Positions 7,942-19,138 of a stretch of 23,952 bases of DNA are shown here, one piece after another (within the stretch, counting starts at the first letter, position 1; each line of letters opens with the position of its first letter). The DNA lies in NCBI GenBank assembly GCA_965365445.1, contig CBDUBS010000041.1, positions 1-23,952 of the forward strand, given 5' to 3'. A program made the position numbers and the translations under genes. The notes under the pieces are model-generated. The model did not search any database. It saw only the letters and a program-made list of their open reading frames with translations, and was not told the DNA's origin. This DNA comes from CBDUBS01 sp965365445 (lineage in GTDB: Bacteria > Bacteroidota > Rhodothermia > Rhodothermales > DASSAV01).

Positions 7942-7949
7942 TACGTTTG
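7942..7949 (+). promoter_or_regulatory. Bacteroidota-type -7 box (TACGTTTG) before the sigma-54 activator
   Basis: This is an exact TAnnTTTG match 28 nt upstream of the activator ATG, placing a start site near 7956 with a leader of about 20 nt. The -33 region lacks a clear TTTG. It would let the activator-lptE-TPR-anmK-thiL run be transcribed separately from miaB. Confidence 0.4.
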
Positions 7950-7977
7950 TCGGCAGGATAAAGCAGCAACGGACTTC

Positions 7978-9260
<1,283 letters not shown>

Positions 9261-9264
<4 letters not shown>

Positions 9265-9791
9265 TCGCCCCGACCAGAAAACAGGCTCCGGGCCGGCTGT
9301 GGCTCTGGATAACGGGGCTGGCGGTGGCGTCGGGATGCGGGTATTACAGCTTCACCGGCGCCTCGATCCCGGCTCACCTCAACACGATTGCCATTCCAAT
9401 CGTGGAAGACAACAGCGCGAGCCCGGTGACCGCCCTGTCGGAAACGGCCACCCGCTTGCTGACGGATCTATTCGTGGGGCAGACGCGCCTTTCCCTGGAA
9501 CCCGACGAAGACGAAGCCGACGTGGTCCTTACGGCCCGCATCGACCGCTACGAGAACGCACCCGCCAGCGTGAGCGCCGAGGAGCGGGCGGAAATAAACC
9601 GGGTAACCATCACGGTTTCGGTCCGGTATTTCGACCGGCTGGAAAACAAGGAAGTGCTTCAGCGTACCTTTTCGTCGTTCGGAGATTACGAGCCCGCCGT
9701 GGCCGGACTTCAGGGAGAGATCGATGCAGCGCAACGAGCCATGGTGAACATCACCAACGACATTTTCACCGCAGCAACGTCGAACTGGTAG
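9261..9791 (+). CDS. lptE: LPS assembly lipoprotein LptE
   Basis: LptE is the outer-membrane lipoprotein that plugs LptD and helps deliver LPS to the cell surface. The 176-residue protein has an N-terminal hydrophobic segment and a lipobox ending ASGC, with the lipidated Cys at 26. It continues with CGYYSFTGASIP, the start that characterises Bacteroidota LptE-like proteins, and TIAIPIVED follows. The rest alternates strands and helices as expected for the LptE fold. The start is a GTG at 9261 inside the upstream stop codon (GTGA overlap). Its presence indicates a diderm that exports LPS. lptD is not in the window. Confidence 0.85.
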
Positions 9792-9851
9792 AGGCCTCCG
9801 CCGCCGGTTCCGTTTGTTGATTACCAAACATGACGCCGCATCAGGCAGCCT

Positions 9852-10508
9852 ATGCCGGTTCAGGACATATCTACCATCCTACAGCAATTCCAGCGGGGCA
9901 ACCTGGCCTCGGCGACCCGGCAACTGGATGCGTTATGCCGGGCGTTTCCGGCCTGCGTGACGTTGCAGGTGCTCCGCGCCAGGGCCTACGAACAGGCCGA
10001 ACAGTGGGAGGAGGCGGTTAAAGCGTGGCAGCAGGCGCAGTTCCTTCTGCCCAACAGCCCGGCGATACGGACCGGCATACGAAAGGCCACGAAGGTCTGG
10101 CTGGCTTCTCAGGCAAATCCGGAGACAGCCGGGCCGGCCGTCGAATACATGCCGCCGGAGGCCCCGGACCTGAAAGACGTAACCGGGCCGGATGAAACCC
10201 CGGACGAACAACGGCCGGAAAGCGAGCAACCCTCCGACATGCTTTCCGAACTGGACCGGCTCATCGGAGAGCTGTCATCAGCCCGGATCGTACCGGCCCC
10301 GGATCTGGAAGCCATCGCCCCGATAGAAATGGACGATGAAATCGACGACGTGGTCTCGGAAACGCTGGCCCTGATCTACGCAACACAACGCCAGTTTGGA
10401 GAAGCGGCCCGGGTTTATACCCGGCTGGCCCAACAGCAGCCGGACCGATCGGACGAGTTCCTCCGAAAAGCGGAGGACTTGAGGCAACGCTCCACCGGCG
10501 GAGCATAA
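9852..10508 (+). CDS. Tetratricopeptide-repeat-like protein
   Basis: This 218-residue cytoplasmic protein of unknown function has TPR-like helical pairs at both ends. Residues about 8-75 (LQQFQRGNLASATRQLDAL, then ARAYEQAEQWEEAVKAWQQA) form one to two repeats. Residues about 172-215 (LALIYATQRQFGEAARVYTRL) form another, and an acidic, Pro-rich linker of about 90 residues joins them. The ATG at 9852 is the first that keeps the leading repeat intact. It lies 60 nt after lptE and 56 nt before anmK on the same strand. In several Bacteroidota a TPR protein occupies this place between lptE and secG; here secG is absent. Confidence 0.75.
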   Translation: MPVQDISTILQQFQRGNLASATRQLDALCRAFPACVTLQVLRARAYEQAEQWEEAVKAWQQAQFLLPNSPAIRTGIRKATKVWLASQANPETAGPAVEYMPPEAPDLKDVTGPDETPDEQRPESEQPSDMLSELDRLIGELSSARIVPAPDLEAIAPIEMDDEIDDVVSETLALIYATQRQFGEAARVYTRLAQQQPDRSDEFLRKAEDLRQRSTGGA

Positions 10509-10564
10509 GGATGCGATGAAAGCAAGCGCCGTCTCGGGCCGTTGCAGCACAGAAAAAAACAGGC

Positions 10565-11749
10565 ATGCATCCGTTTAACCGACTGGCTGAAAAGAAGCAA
10601 CGGATCGTTGCGGGCATCATGAGCGGCACCTCGCTCGATGGGGTGGACGTGGCCCTGGTGAGACTGGAGGGCAGCGGCAGAGGGCTGCGCCTGGAGCACC
10701 TGGGGTTTGTTTCACGTCCCTTCCGAGAGGACCTCCGCTCGGCGCTGCTCCGAAACTCCTCCCCGGAAAGCTCCTCCGTGCTGGAATTGTCGCAGCTGAA
10801 TTTCCGCCTGGCCCATACCTATGCGGAGGCGCTGAAAGCAGCCGCCGAGGCCGCCGGCGTAGACCTGACGGCGCTCGATTTGATCGGGTCCCACGGACAA
10901 ACGGTGCATCACGTTCCGACCCCTGCGGATTGCGCCGGGAGCCCGGTCGCCTCGACCCTGCAAATCGGCGACCCCTCGGTGCTGGCCAACCTGACGGGCA
11001 TACCCGTCGTGGGGGATTTCCGGGCGGCCGACATGGCCCTCGGAGGGCAGGGCGCTCCGCTGGTGCCGTATTTCGACTGGGTTTGCTTCGGCAGCGACCG
11101 GGAGGCCAGGGGGCTGCTCAACATCGGCGGCATCGGCAACATCACGGTACTGCCCCGAGGGGCCCGCGTAGAAAAAGTCTATGCCTTCGATACGGGGCCA
11201 GGCAACATGGTCATCGACGCCATGACCACCCGCCATTTCGGGCGGCCGTACGACGAAGACGGCCGTATCGCCTCGGAGGGACAGGTGCTGGAGGGCGTCG
11301 TAGCCGACCTGTTGATGGACGATTATTTCCTTCAACCTCCCCCTAAATCGACGGGAAGGGAACGGTTCGGGGCCCCCTTCGTCGATCGGCTCTCCGCCAT
11401 GCTGGAACACAGGGAGCCCCGGGACCGGATTGCAACGGCGGCGGCGCTTACCGTTTTTTCGGTATATCAGGCCTACGCGCGGTTCATCCGCGAGCGCGAC
11501 GCACTCGACGTACTGATCGTAGGGGGCGGGGGGGTCAGAAACCGGTTCCTGATGGACCGACTCGCCTCGACGTTCGCCCCGATCCCCGTTCGGTCAACGG
11601 CCGAGTACGGAATTGACCCTGACGCCAAAGAAGCCGTATGTTTCGCCGTGCTGGCGCACGAAACGATCAATGGTACGGCCACGAACGTACCGTCGGTGAC
11701 AGGCGCCCGCCGATCCACTTTACTGGGCAAGATTTGCCTCCCTCTATAG
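10565..11749 (+). CDS. anmK: Anhydro-N-acetylmuramic acid kinase
   Basis: AnmK phosphorylates and hydrolyses 1,6-anhydro-MurNAc to MurNAc-6-phosphate, letting the cell recycle peptidoglycan turnover products. The 394-residue protein begins its fold with GIMSGTSLDGVDVAL (17-31), the family's ATP-binding signature. It continues with DLIGSHGQTVHH, NIGGIGNITVLP, FDTGPGNMVID and a late VGGGGVRNRFLMDRL, all diagnostic of AnmK in the ASKHA kinase fold. Length is typical. The thiL start follows after 8 nt. No other recycling gene (ampG, nagZ, murQ) is in the window. Confidence 0.95.
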   Translation: MHPFNRLAEKKQRIVAGIMSGTSLDGVDVALVRLEGSGRGLRLEHLGFVSRPFREDLRSALLRNSSPESSSVLELSQLNFRLAHTYAEALKAAAEAAGVDLTALDLIGSHGQTVHHVPTPADCAGSPVASTLQIGDPSVLANLTGIPVVGDFRAADMALGGQGAPLVPYFDWVCFGSDREARGLLNIGGIGNITVLPRGARVEKVYAFDTGPGNMVIDAMTTRHFGRPYDEDGRIASEGQVLEGVVADLLMDDYFLQPPPKSTGRERFGAPFVDRLSAMLEHREPRDRIATAAALTVFSVYQAYARFIRERDALDVLIVGGGGVRNRFLMDRLASTFAPIPVRSTAEYGIDPDAKEAVCFAVLAHETINGTATNVPSVTGARRSTLLGKICLPL

Positions 11750-11757
11750 CAAGCCAT

Positions 11758-12825
11758 ATGTCAGATTCCGGTCCGCACGCTTCGTTTACCCCGATCGACC
11801 AGATAGGTGAGTTCGGGCTGATCGATCAGTTGAGCGACATCCTGGGCGCCCCGGACGACGACGACCTGCTCGCAGGCATTTCCGACGATGCGGCCGTATA
11901 CCGTGTGGGCGAAGGGCGAGTCCATGTAGTAACGACGGATGCCCTGATCGAGCGGGTCCATTTCGACCGGTCGTTCACGCCGATGGAGTTCCTCGGGTTC
12001 AAGGCGCTTTCCGTTAACGTGAGCGACATTGCGGCCATGAATGCGTTCCCTCGGTATGCCACGGTTGCGCTGGGGCTGCCCGAGTCCGTATCCGCCGAAA
12101 TGGCGGCCGCCCTGTACCGCGGAATGAAAAAAGCCGCCCAACTGTACGGCCTCACGGTGGTCGGGGGAGACACGACGGCCGCCCACCGGATGATGATAAC
12201 CGTTACCGTCATCGGCGAGGCCGCCGAAGAAGCCGTGGTATACCGAAGCGGGGCCCGCCCGGGCGACTTGCTGTGCGTGACGGGAAACATCGGGGGAGCA
12301 TATGCCGGATTGAAGGTCTTGCTGGACCAGCAGCGGGCGCTCCGGGAGGAAGGAGAGGATTTCGCGCCGACCCTGGAAGCCTTCTCGTACGTCATCCGCA
12401 GGCAGCTGGCCCCTACGGCCCGGCTGCAAACGGTGCAGGACTGGGCGGAGCGCGGCGTGCAGCCCCACGCCTTGATCGACATCTCCGACGGGTTGGCCTC
12501 CGAAACCCATCACCTGTGCCGCCTGAGCGGGTGCGGAGCCCGGCTGCGCGGCGCGGCCCTCCCCATCGACCTCGAGACGCGCCAGGTAGCCGACCAGTTT
12601 GCCGACGAAGTGGATACCTACGCCCTGTTCGGCGGAGAAGATTACGAACTGCTGTTCGCCCTCGCGCCCGAAGACCTCGAGCGGCTGGAACCGGAGAGCT
12701 TTACGGTAGTCGGGGAGTTCACGGAGCCCGAGGCGGGCGTCGTGATCCAGACTCCCGAAGGGGCCGCCATCCCGCTACAGGCCGGCGGGTACCGGCATTT
12801 CAGCGAACCGGAACCGCCGGAGTGA
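11758..12825 (+). CDS. thiL: Thiamine-phosphate kinase
   Basis: ThiL phosphorylates thiamine monophosphate to thiamine diphosphate, the final step of cofactor synthesis. The 355-residue protein has family motifs in order: GISDDAAV (the usual GIGDDAAV with one change), TTDALIERVHF, VNVSDIAAM, GGDTTAA, VTGNIGGAYAGL, LIDISDGLASE and GGEDYELLF. These include the Asp residues that bind Mg-ATP in the PurM-like fold. The frame is open a further 40 codons upstream into anmK, but the ATG at 11758 gives the normal N-terminus (FGLIDQLSDIL) and sits 8 nt after the anmK stop. Other thiamine genes are not in the window. Confidence 0.95.
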   Translation: MSDSGPHASFTPIDQIGEFGLIDQLSDILGAPDDDDLLAGISDDAAVYRVGEGRVHVVTTDALIERVHFDRSFTPMEFLGFKALSVNVSDIAAMNAFPRYATVALGLPESVSAEMAAALYRGMKKAAQLYGLTVVGGDTTAAHRMMITVTVIGEAAEEAVVYRSGARPGDLLCVTGNIGGAYAGLKVLLDQQRALREEGEDFAPTLEAFSYVIRRQLAPTARLQTVQDWAERGVQPHALIDISDGLASETHHLCRLSGCGARLRGAALPIDLETRQVADQFADEVDTYALFGGEDYELLFALAPEDLERLEPESFTVVGEFTEPEAGVVIQTPEGAAIPLQAGGYRHFSEPEPPE

Positions 12826-12910
12826 CGCCTCCGGAGCCGTTTCCGCGTTTTTACGTACCTTCCTCGCGGAATCCTCCGGCTTTTATAGGGTGCTTCTCGG
12901 GGCAGGATGC

Positions 12911-12916
12911 TATATT
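12911..12916 (+). promoter_or_regulatory. Weak candidate -10 for atpDC (TATATT)
   Basis: TATATT matches the sigma-70 -10 consensus at five of six positions in the 156-nt gap before atpD, giving a leader of about 60 nt. No -35 or TTTG element is visible at a proper distance. Confidence 0.25.
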
Positions 12917-12981
12917 GCCGTGTCGGAGATGCGCCTCGAAATGCTCAGTAACACGGATCCTTTTTCAAGACCCAGAACGTA

Positions 12982-14502
<1,521 letters not shown>

Positions 14503-14534
14503 TTGGACATTCATCCACATTGACCGACCGTACC

Positions 14535-14957
14535 ATGCCTGGAACCGTACACGTGGAAGTAGTCACTCCGGAGCGCAGCGTATTTCGCGGCGAGGCGGCC
14601 GGCGTGCGCGCCCCGGGGGTCGAAGGATCGTTCGAGGTGTTGCACAACCACGCGCCCATGATTGCCGCCTTCGGTATTGGGCCGCTCTACCTGACGCTCC
14701 CCAACGGAAGGCGGGTTTCCTACGCCACGAGCGGCGGCTTTCTGGAGGTGCTCGACAACCGGGTGACGGTGCTCGCCGAAACGGCCGAACCGGCCGGAGA
14801 GATCGATGTGGAGCGAGCGCGTTCGGCGGAGCAGCGCGCCCTGGACCGCCTGCACGGCAACGCGAACGACGTAGACCGGGCCCGCGCCGAACAGGCGCTC
14901 GAAAGGGCCCGGAACAGGCTGCGCCTCGGCATGAGCCAGGTGCTGGCGCGCAAATGA
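14535..14957 (+). CDS. atpC: F1F0 ATP synthase subunit epsilon
   Basis: Epsilon is the central-stalk subunit that couples rotation and can inhibit ATPase activity. The 140-residue protein starts with VHVEVVTPERSVF and has GSFEVLHNHAPMIAAF and GGFLEVLDNRVTVLAETA, the epsilon beta-sandwich. A C-terminal helical hairpin rich in Arg, Ala and Glu (about 90-140) follows. The frame also allows a TTG start at 14520 (five residues longer); I use the ATG at 14535 because it gives the usual family lead and a common start codon. It is followed by a strong terminator that ends the atpDC unit. Confidence 0.95.
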   Translation: MPGTVHVEVVTPERSVFRGEAAGVRAPGVEGSFEVLHNHAPMIAAFGIGPLYLTLPNGRRVSYATSGGFLEVLDNRVTVLAETAEPAGEIDVERARSAEQRALDRLHGNANDVDRARAEQALERARNRLRLGMSQVLARK

Positions 14958-14977
14958 CCCGTAAGGCCATCCTCGGG

Positions 14978-15012
14978 AGCCCGGCCGGAGCGTTCCGGGC
15001 GGGCTTTCCTTT
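14978..15012 (+). terminator. Intrinsic terminator of atpDC
   Basis: AGCCCG and CGGGCT (6 bp), a single G-G mismatch, then CCGGA and TCCGG (5 bp) close on a GCGT loop, followed by TTCCTTT. It begins 20 nt after the atpC stop. The next gene starts only 22 nt after its end, so that gene needs either read-through or a promoter inside atpC or the terminator. Confidence 0.8.
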
Positions 15013-15034
15013 ACCACCGAGCCGGTAACCGCGT

Positions 15035-16204
15035 ATGCTCCTGGAAGACCTCCCGACCCCGTGCTTGCTCGTTGAGAACAGCCGCCTGGATGCCAACCTG
15101 AGCCGCATACAGGCCAGAGCCGACGCCGCCGGGGTCCGCCTCAGGCCCCACACCAAAACGCATAAATCCGTGGCGCTGGCCCGGCGACAACTCAGCCGGG
15201 GGGCCGCCGGGATTACGGTGGCCAAAGTAGGCGAAGCCGAAGTGTTTGCCGCCGCCGGCATCGACGACATACGCATTGCGTATCCGGTGGTGGGGCGGTA
15301 CAAGCTCGAACGACTGGCCGCCCTCATGAACCGGGCCGCCGTATCGTTCTGTGTGGATACCGCCGAAGGCGCCCGGGCGGCATCCGCGTTCTTCTCCGAT
15401 GCCGCCCTGAGAGCGGACGTCCTGATCGAGGTCGATACGGGCCATCATCGGACCGGCGTGCCCTGGGATCTGACGGCAAGCGTGGAGTTCGCCAGACAGG
15501 TAAGCGCCTTGCCCGGGCTCCGGTTGGCCGGGCTGCTAACCCATGCGGGACATGCCTACTTCGGCCCTGCGGAGGACGAAACGCCCGACGAGGCGCTGCA
15601 CCGAGTAGCCCTGGAGGAAAGAGACCGGATGCTCGAATTTGCTTCCAGGCTGGCCGCAGCCCGCATAGAAGGGATCGACCCGGAGCATTTCGAAATCAGC
15701 ATCGGATCGACGCCTTCCCTCACGTATTTCCAGAACGCGGACCTGAACGGGTTCTCGATCAGCGAAATTCGCCCGGGCAACTACATTTTCTGCGACGCCA
15801 TGCAGGTAGCGCTCGGCTCGGCCCGCCTGGAGCAGTGCGCCCTGACCGTGCTGGCTACCGTGGTGAGCCGCCGCCGCACGCCGGACGGCAGCGACCGGTT
15901 GTTCCTGGATTGCGGATCGAAAGTGCTCACCTCGGACGTCGGGTTCAACACCCACGGGTTCGGTATTCTGCTCTATGACCCGACCACGATGACCCCCCTG
16001 CCGCACGCCTTCATCACGTATCTCTCGGAGGAACATGCCTGGGTGGAAGTACCGGGCGGAGCTACATTGCGGGTCGGCGACCGCGTCCGACTGGTCCCCA
16101 ACCACGCCTGCGTCGCGGTGAACCTGCAAAAGGAGCTGTACCTCGTCGACGGCGAACAGGTAATCGCCACCCTGGCGGTGGATGCCCAAGGTATGGTACG
16201 CTAA
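15035..16204 (+). CDS. D-threonine aldolase / D-serine dehydratase-like PLP enzyme
   Basis: This 389-residue enzyme belongs to the fold-type III PLP family related to alanine racemase. Members cleave D-threonine and other D-3-hydroxy amino acids to glycine plus an aldehyde, or dehydrate D-serine. The N-terminal barrel contains RPHTKTHKS, where the first Lys (K41) most likely carries PLP. VDTGHHRTGV and GSTPS are typical PLP-phosphate and substrate segments. The C-terminal domain ends with HAWVEV and PNHACV, where the His and Cys bind the metal found in this family. The sequence does not settle aldolase versus dehydratase. The ATG at 15035 gives the expected LEDLPTPCLLVE start. A lipoprotein gene follows after 23 nt. 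Confidence 0.88.
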   Translation: MLLEDLPTPCLLVENSRLDANLSRIQARADAAGVRLRPHTKTHKSVALARRQLSRGAAGITVAKVGEAEVFAAAGIDDIRIAYPVVGRYKLERLAALMNRAAVSFCVDTAEGARAASAFFSDAALRADVLIEVDTGHHRTGVPWDLTASVEFARQVSALPGLRLAGLLTHAGHAYFGPAEDETPDEALHRVALEERDRMLEFASRLAAARIEGIDPEHFEISIGSTPSLTYFQNADLNGFSISEIRPGNYIFCDAMQVALGSARLEQCALTVLATVVSRRRTPDGSDRLFLDCGSKVLTSDVGFNTHGFGILLYDPTTMTPLPHAFITYLSEEHAWVEVPGGATLRVGDRVRLVPNHACVAVNLQKELYLVDGEQVIATLAVDAQGMVR

Positions 16205-16227
16205 CTCATCAATCGTCTTCATTTGCC

Positions 16228-16803
16228 ATGCGCGTTTCCGTATTCGCCGTTCTGATGCTTGTCCTTCCCATGAGCAGCTTTCTCGCAGGATGCACATCCG
16301 GCGACGACCACGGGGACCAGAAAGGAGGCGGCCAGGAGATCGGCCCGCCTGAAGTGGCCCAGCCGGTCCAGACGCTGCCGGATACGAGCAAACTCTACTT
16401 GATCGACATGCTGCCCATCGGTACGAGCTATTCGGAAGTGCAACAGCGCTTCTCTGGAGTGAGCGAGCGGATGCCGACGGCCATTGGCGAGCTGTCGCGT
16501 GCGACCGCTCCGGTGCAGATAATGGGCCGACCCGCCGTGCTCGAACTGAACTTCGAACGGAATACCCTTTACAGCTATTATTACCGCCTGGAGGAGCTGT
16601 CGTGCAACGAAGCCCAGGACCTGTACGAGCGATTGAAACAGGTATACGAACAGCGTTACGGCGCCTATAACGAGGAGCGGGAAACCGATGGGGCCTACCG
16701 GGCCGAAACGAGCTACTGGGCCGCCGTCGGGTTCGACGTGGTAGCCACTTACGGCAACCAGAGCGGTTCGTGCCGGGTAGCCTGGGGCTTCCAGGAACAA
16801 TGA
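16228..16803 (+). CDS. Putative lipoprotein of unknown function
   Basis: This 191-residue protein has a classic lipoprotein signal peptide with lipobox LAGC and the acylated Cys at 22, so it should be anchored in the outer or inner membrane facing the periplasm. A low-complexity Asp/Gly/Gln/Pro linker follows. The mature domain contains LPIGTSYSEVQQRFSG, which resembles the opening helix of BamE/OmlA-like lipoproteins; the similarity is short and is an inference. Two Cys residues (in LSCNEAQ and GSCRVAW) could form a disulfide. It lies 23 nt downstream of the D-threonine-aldolase-like gene and probably shares its transcript. It is convergent with the glycosidase gene at 16829. Confidence 0.75.
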   Translation: MRVSVFAVLMLVLPMSSFLAGCTSGDDHGDQKGGGQEIGPPEVAQPVQTLPDTSKLYLIDMLPIGTSYSEVQQRFSGVSERMPTAIGELSRATAPVQIMGRPAVLELNFERNTLYSYYYRLEELSCNEAQDLYERLKQVYEQRYGAYNEERETDGAYRAETSYWAAVGFDVVATYGNQSGSCRVAWGFQEQ

Positions 16804-16828
16804 ATCCGAACGCTGCCGGATTGCATCG

Positions 16829-19060
16829 CTATTGCGGCAGCAGCGGCGCGCCCGTCTCCGCATCCAGCACGAGCGTGAACGCCGAATCTTCCGGCAGATC
16901 GAAGGTGCGGCTCCGGCCGTTTCGCAACTGGATGGTCCGCCGCCCGCCCGCCTTGCCGTGCACCACCACCAGCCCGTCGCCGGCATACACGACGTCGCCG
17001 GCAGGGCTGTATACGTGCGCTCCGCTTTGCCGCAGGATGTACTGCATCGGCTCGAGGCGCTTGCCGGGTAGAGCAACGTACCAGACGGTGTGGTCCTTGA
17101 ACCGCTTACGGGCTACGGCGGCCTGACCGGCGGACGTATACCGGCCCAGAACGGTAGCATCCGGATCGGCGACGGCGAACAGCGGCCCGAAAGGCCGGTC
17201 GCCGGTGCGGTAGGCCACGGAAGAGTCGGGTAGATCCACGATGATTTCGGGGGTCTGTGCAAGTTCCAGCGGAGCGAGTTTCATGCCGATGAGATCGGAC
17301 ACGGCGCGAGGGTCCAGGGTACGGCCGTCTGAATAACCCGGCGCATAGAACCATACGAGCGTCCTGCCGTCGCGAGCGACCTGGTTTTTGATCAGCTCTC
17401 GTTGTCGCTCGTCCAACAGGAAGGTATTTCCGAACACGATCACGCGATAGGGAGCGAGATCGATGCGTTCCAGGTCGCGCAGGTGGATCGAGTCGAAGGC
17501 AACGCCCGTTCGAAAGGCGGCCAGCGGAACGTAATCCTCCAGCAAGCGCGAAACCGGGTCGGCCCCCCGCAGGCTGGCCGTGTGGTAGTAGGCTTCGGTA
17601 TCGTGGACGAACAGCACGTCGGCGCCGGTGCGGTAAGGGCCGGTCCGGGTGCTGTCCAGCATCCGCTTCATGGCGCCGATGTCGTCCAGCACGACGGAGT
17701 TATCCCACGTACCCCGGCTGCCGTAATAGTTCGGACGGTGGTTATCCATATCGACGCCCCCCACCCCGAAGTCGTAGTACCACATGCCCATTCCGTAGAC
17801 GGCCGTGAAAAGGGTATTGCGCCGCACGTTGGCCAGGGCATTACGAAGCGCGATCCGATGGCCGGGCGTTCGGGGAATGGGGAGCACCGGCTCGTTGTCC
17901 ATTTCGTCGAGCCACAGTTTACCGTGCAGGCGAACCGTCGTGAGCAGGCCCCGGGAGTGGTAGGGGTCGCCCGGCCGGTTCACTTCCGGCTCGTAGGCGT
18001 TCGGCGAGGATACGTAGTCGATGTAGGCGGAATCGAACACGCGCAGCATATCGAGGTGGCATCCGGCGGCCTGCCGTCCGAAGGTCGAGTAATAGTAGCC
18101 GAAGAACGTCCCGATGACGAGGGGACGGGGCCAGGTTTCGCGGACGAGCCGCGCCCAGTACAGCACATTATCGGCGACCAGTGCGTGTTGGGCCCGGTAG
18201 TAGTCGATGACAGGCTGCTCCCGATGGGGGTCGCGGAAAATGCCGGCGGTCGTGCGCCGCTGTGACGTATCGGGCACTTCGGCCGCGTCGAACGAGGCGT
18301 CCGGACGGTTCCAGGCTTGCCGGAGCGCAGCCTCATCGCCGTAGGTCCGGCGGAGCCACTGCCGGTAATGATGGGTCATCGCCGGAGACACATCCGGTTC
18401 GTGGTAGAAAAAACCCCAGTAATGCCACTCGCCGTACACCCCGTCGGAAAGGTGTAGCCCGATCAGGTTATGAGATTCGGGCGCGGCGGCCAGCTCCGTC
18501 AGGAAGGCTTTGACTTTGGGAGCGGCTTCGTCGCGGTAGCGGACCGAGGCCAGGCTGACCCGTCGAACCGCTTCGATGTCGAACGTGATGATGCGGGTGA
18601 GGCTGCCGTACGTTTCCTCGTCGTAGTATCCGGTATCGGCGTAGCGGACCCATTCCTCCGGATGCCGGTCGCGCCACCAGCGCGGGGCGGTAACGTGAAA
18701 CCGGATGACGACCCCGCCTTCCGGGCATGCCCGGCGAACCCCCTCCAGCTGGCGCCGGGCGAGCGTGAGATCGAGCGACCCGTCTTCCATCCAGACGTGT
18801 TCGAGGAACAGATCCACCTGAAACAGGCGCACGCCTGCTTCGCAGAAACGACGCAGGTTGTACTGCGGCAGTTCATCCCACGACCATCGCCCCCCCGGCG
18901 TGTCGGTAAGGGAGTAGAACAGGGGGGTCATGGCCCGGCCGTCCATGAACAGCGTGGGGCGCCCCTTTTCCATAGCGACATGGGCGGCGCGCGGCTGCGC
19001 GGCGGCGAAAACGAAGGGGCAGAATCCGACGAAAAGGAGCAGGAGAGCACGCATGGCCAT
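16829..19060 (-). CDS. Secreted GH42-like glycoside hydrolase (beta-galactosidase-like)
   Basis: This is a 743-residue exported protein. The signal peptide (about residues 1-21, MAMRALLLLF onward) is cleaved near FAAAQP. The main domain looks like a GH42-type TIM barrel. It has early YNLRRFCEAGVRLFQVD and RFHVTAPRWW strands, a candidate acid/base Glu at 211 in GVYGEWHYWG, and a candidate nucleophile at about 386 in KLWLDEMDNE. Residues about 475-620 (VLFVHDTEAYY, YRVIVFGNTFLL, GRTLVWFYAPGY) look like the flavodoxin-like trimerisation domain that follows the barrel in GH42 enzymes. The open frame reaches a TTG at 19114, but only the start at 19060 (or 19054) puts the signal peptide first. Substrate unknown, probably an extracellular glycan. 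pncB lies 78 nt upstream on the same strand. Confidence 0.75.
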   Translation of the reverse strand: MAMRALLLLFVGFCPFVFAAAQPRAAHVAMEKGRPTLFMDGRAMTPLFYSLTDTPGGRWSWDELPQYNLRRFCEAGVRLFQVDLFLEHVWMEDGSLDLTLARRQLEGVRRACPEGGVVIRFHVTAPRWWRDRHPEEWVRYADTGYYDEETYGSLTRIITFDIEAVRRVSLASVRYRDEAAPKVKAFLTELAAAPESHNLIGLHLSDGVYGEWHYWGFFYHEPDVSPAMTHHYRQWLRRTYGDEAALRQAWNRPDASFDAAEVPDTSQRRTTAGIFRDPHREQPVIDYYRAQHALVADNVLYWARLVRETWPRPLVIGTFFGYYYSTFGRQAAGCHLDMLRVFDSAYIDYVSSPNAYEPEVNRPGDPYHSRGLLTTVRLHGKLWLDEMDNEPVLPIPRTPGHRIALRNALANVRRNTLFTAVYGMGMWYYDFGVGGVDMDNHRPNYYGSRGTWDNSVVLDDIGAMKRMLDSTRTGPYRTGADVLFVHDTEAYYHTASLRGADPVSRLLEDYVPLAAFRTGVAFDSIHLRDLERIDLAPYRVIVFGNTFLLDERQRELIKNQVARDGRTLVWFYAPGYSDGRTLDPRAVSDLIGMKLAPLELAQTPEIIVDLPDSSVAYRTGDRPFGPLFAVADPDATVLGRYTSAGQAAVARKRFKDHTVWYVALPGKRLEPMQYILRQSGAHVYSPAGDVVYAGDGLVVVHGKAGGRRTIQLRNGRSRTFDLPEDSAFTLVLDAETGAPLLPQ

Positions 19061-19138
19061 GGCGTCTGGGTGGGAGCGTCCCTTCAGGGTACGGATTGCC
19101 GAACGCGAGATCAACCACCGGGGGAGGTATCGGAAAAC

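Noticed and set aside
7850..7977. Sigma-54 -24/-12 promoter upstream of the sigma-54 activator
   Set aside because: No GG-N10-GC element with the usual TGGCAC/TTGC flanks was found; a primary-sigma TAnnTTTG box is present instead.
11528..11534. Run of seven G residues in anmK as a phase-variation tract
   Set aside because: It encodes the conserved VGGGGV turn of AnmK and the frame is intact, so codon choice explains it.
16812..16841. Seven-bp inverted repeat GCTGCCG/CGGCAGC between the convergent lipoprotein and glycosidase genes
   Set aside because: The loop is 16 nt, one arm lies inside the glycosidase gene, and no T-tract follows on either strand, so I do not call a terminator.
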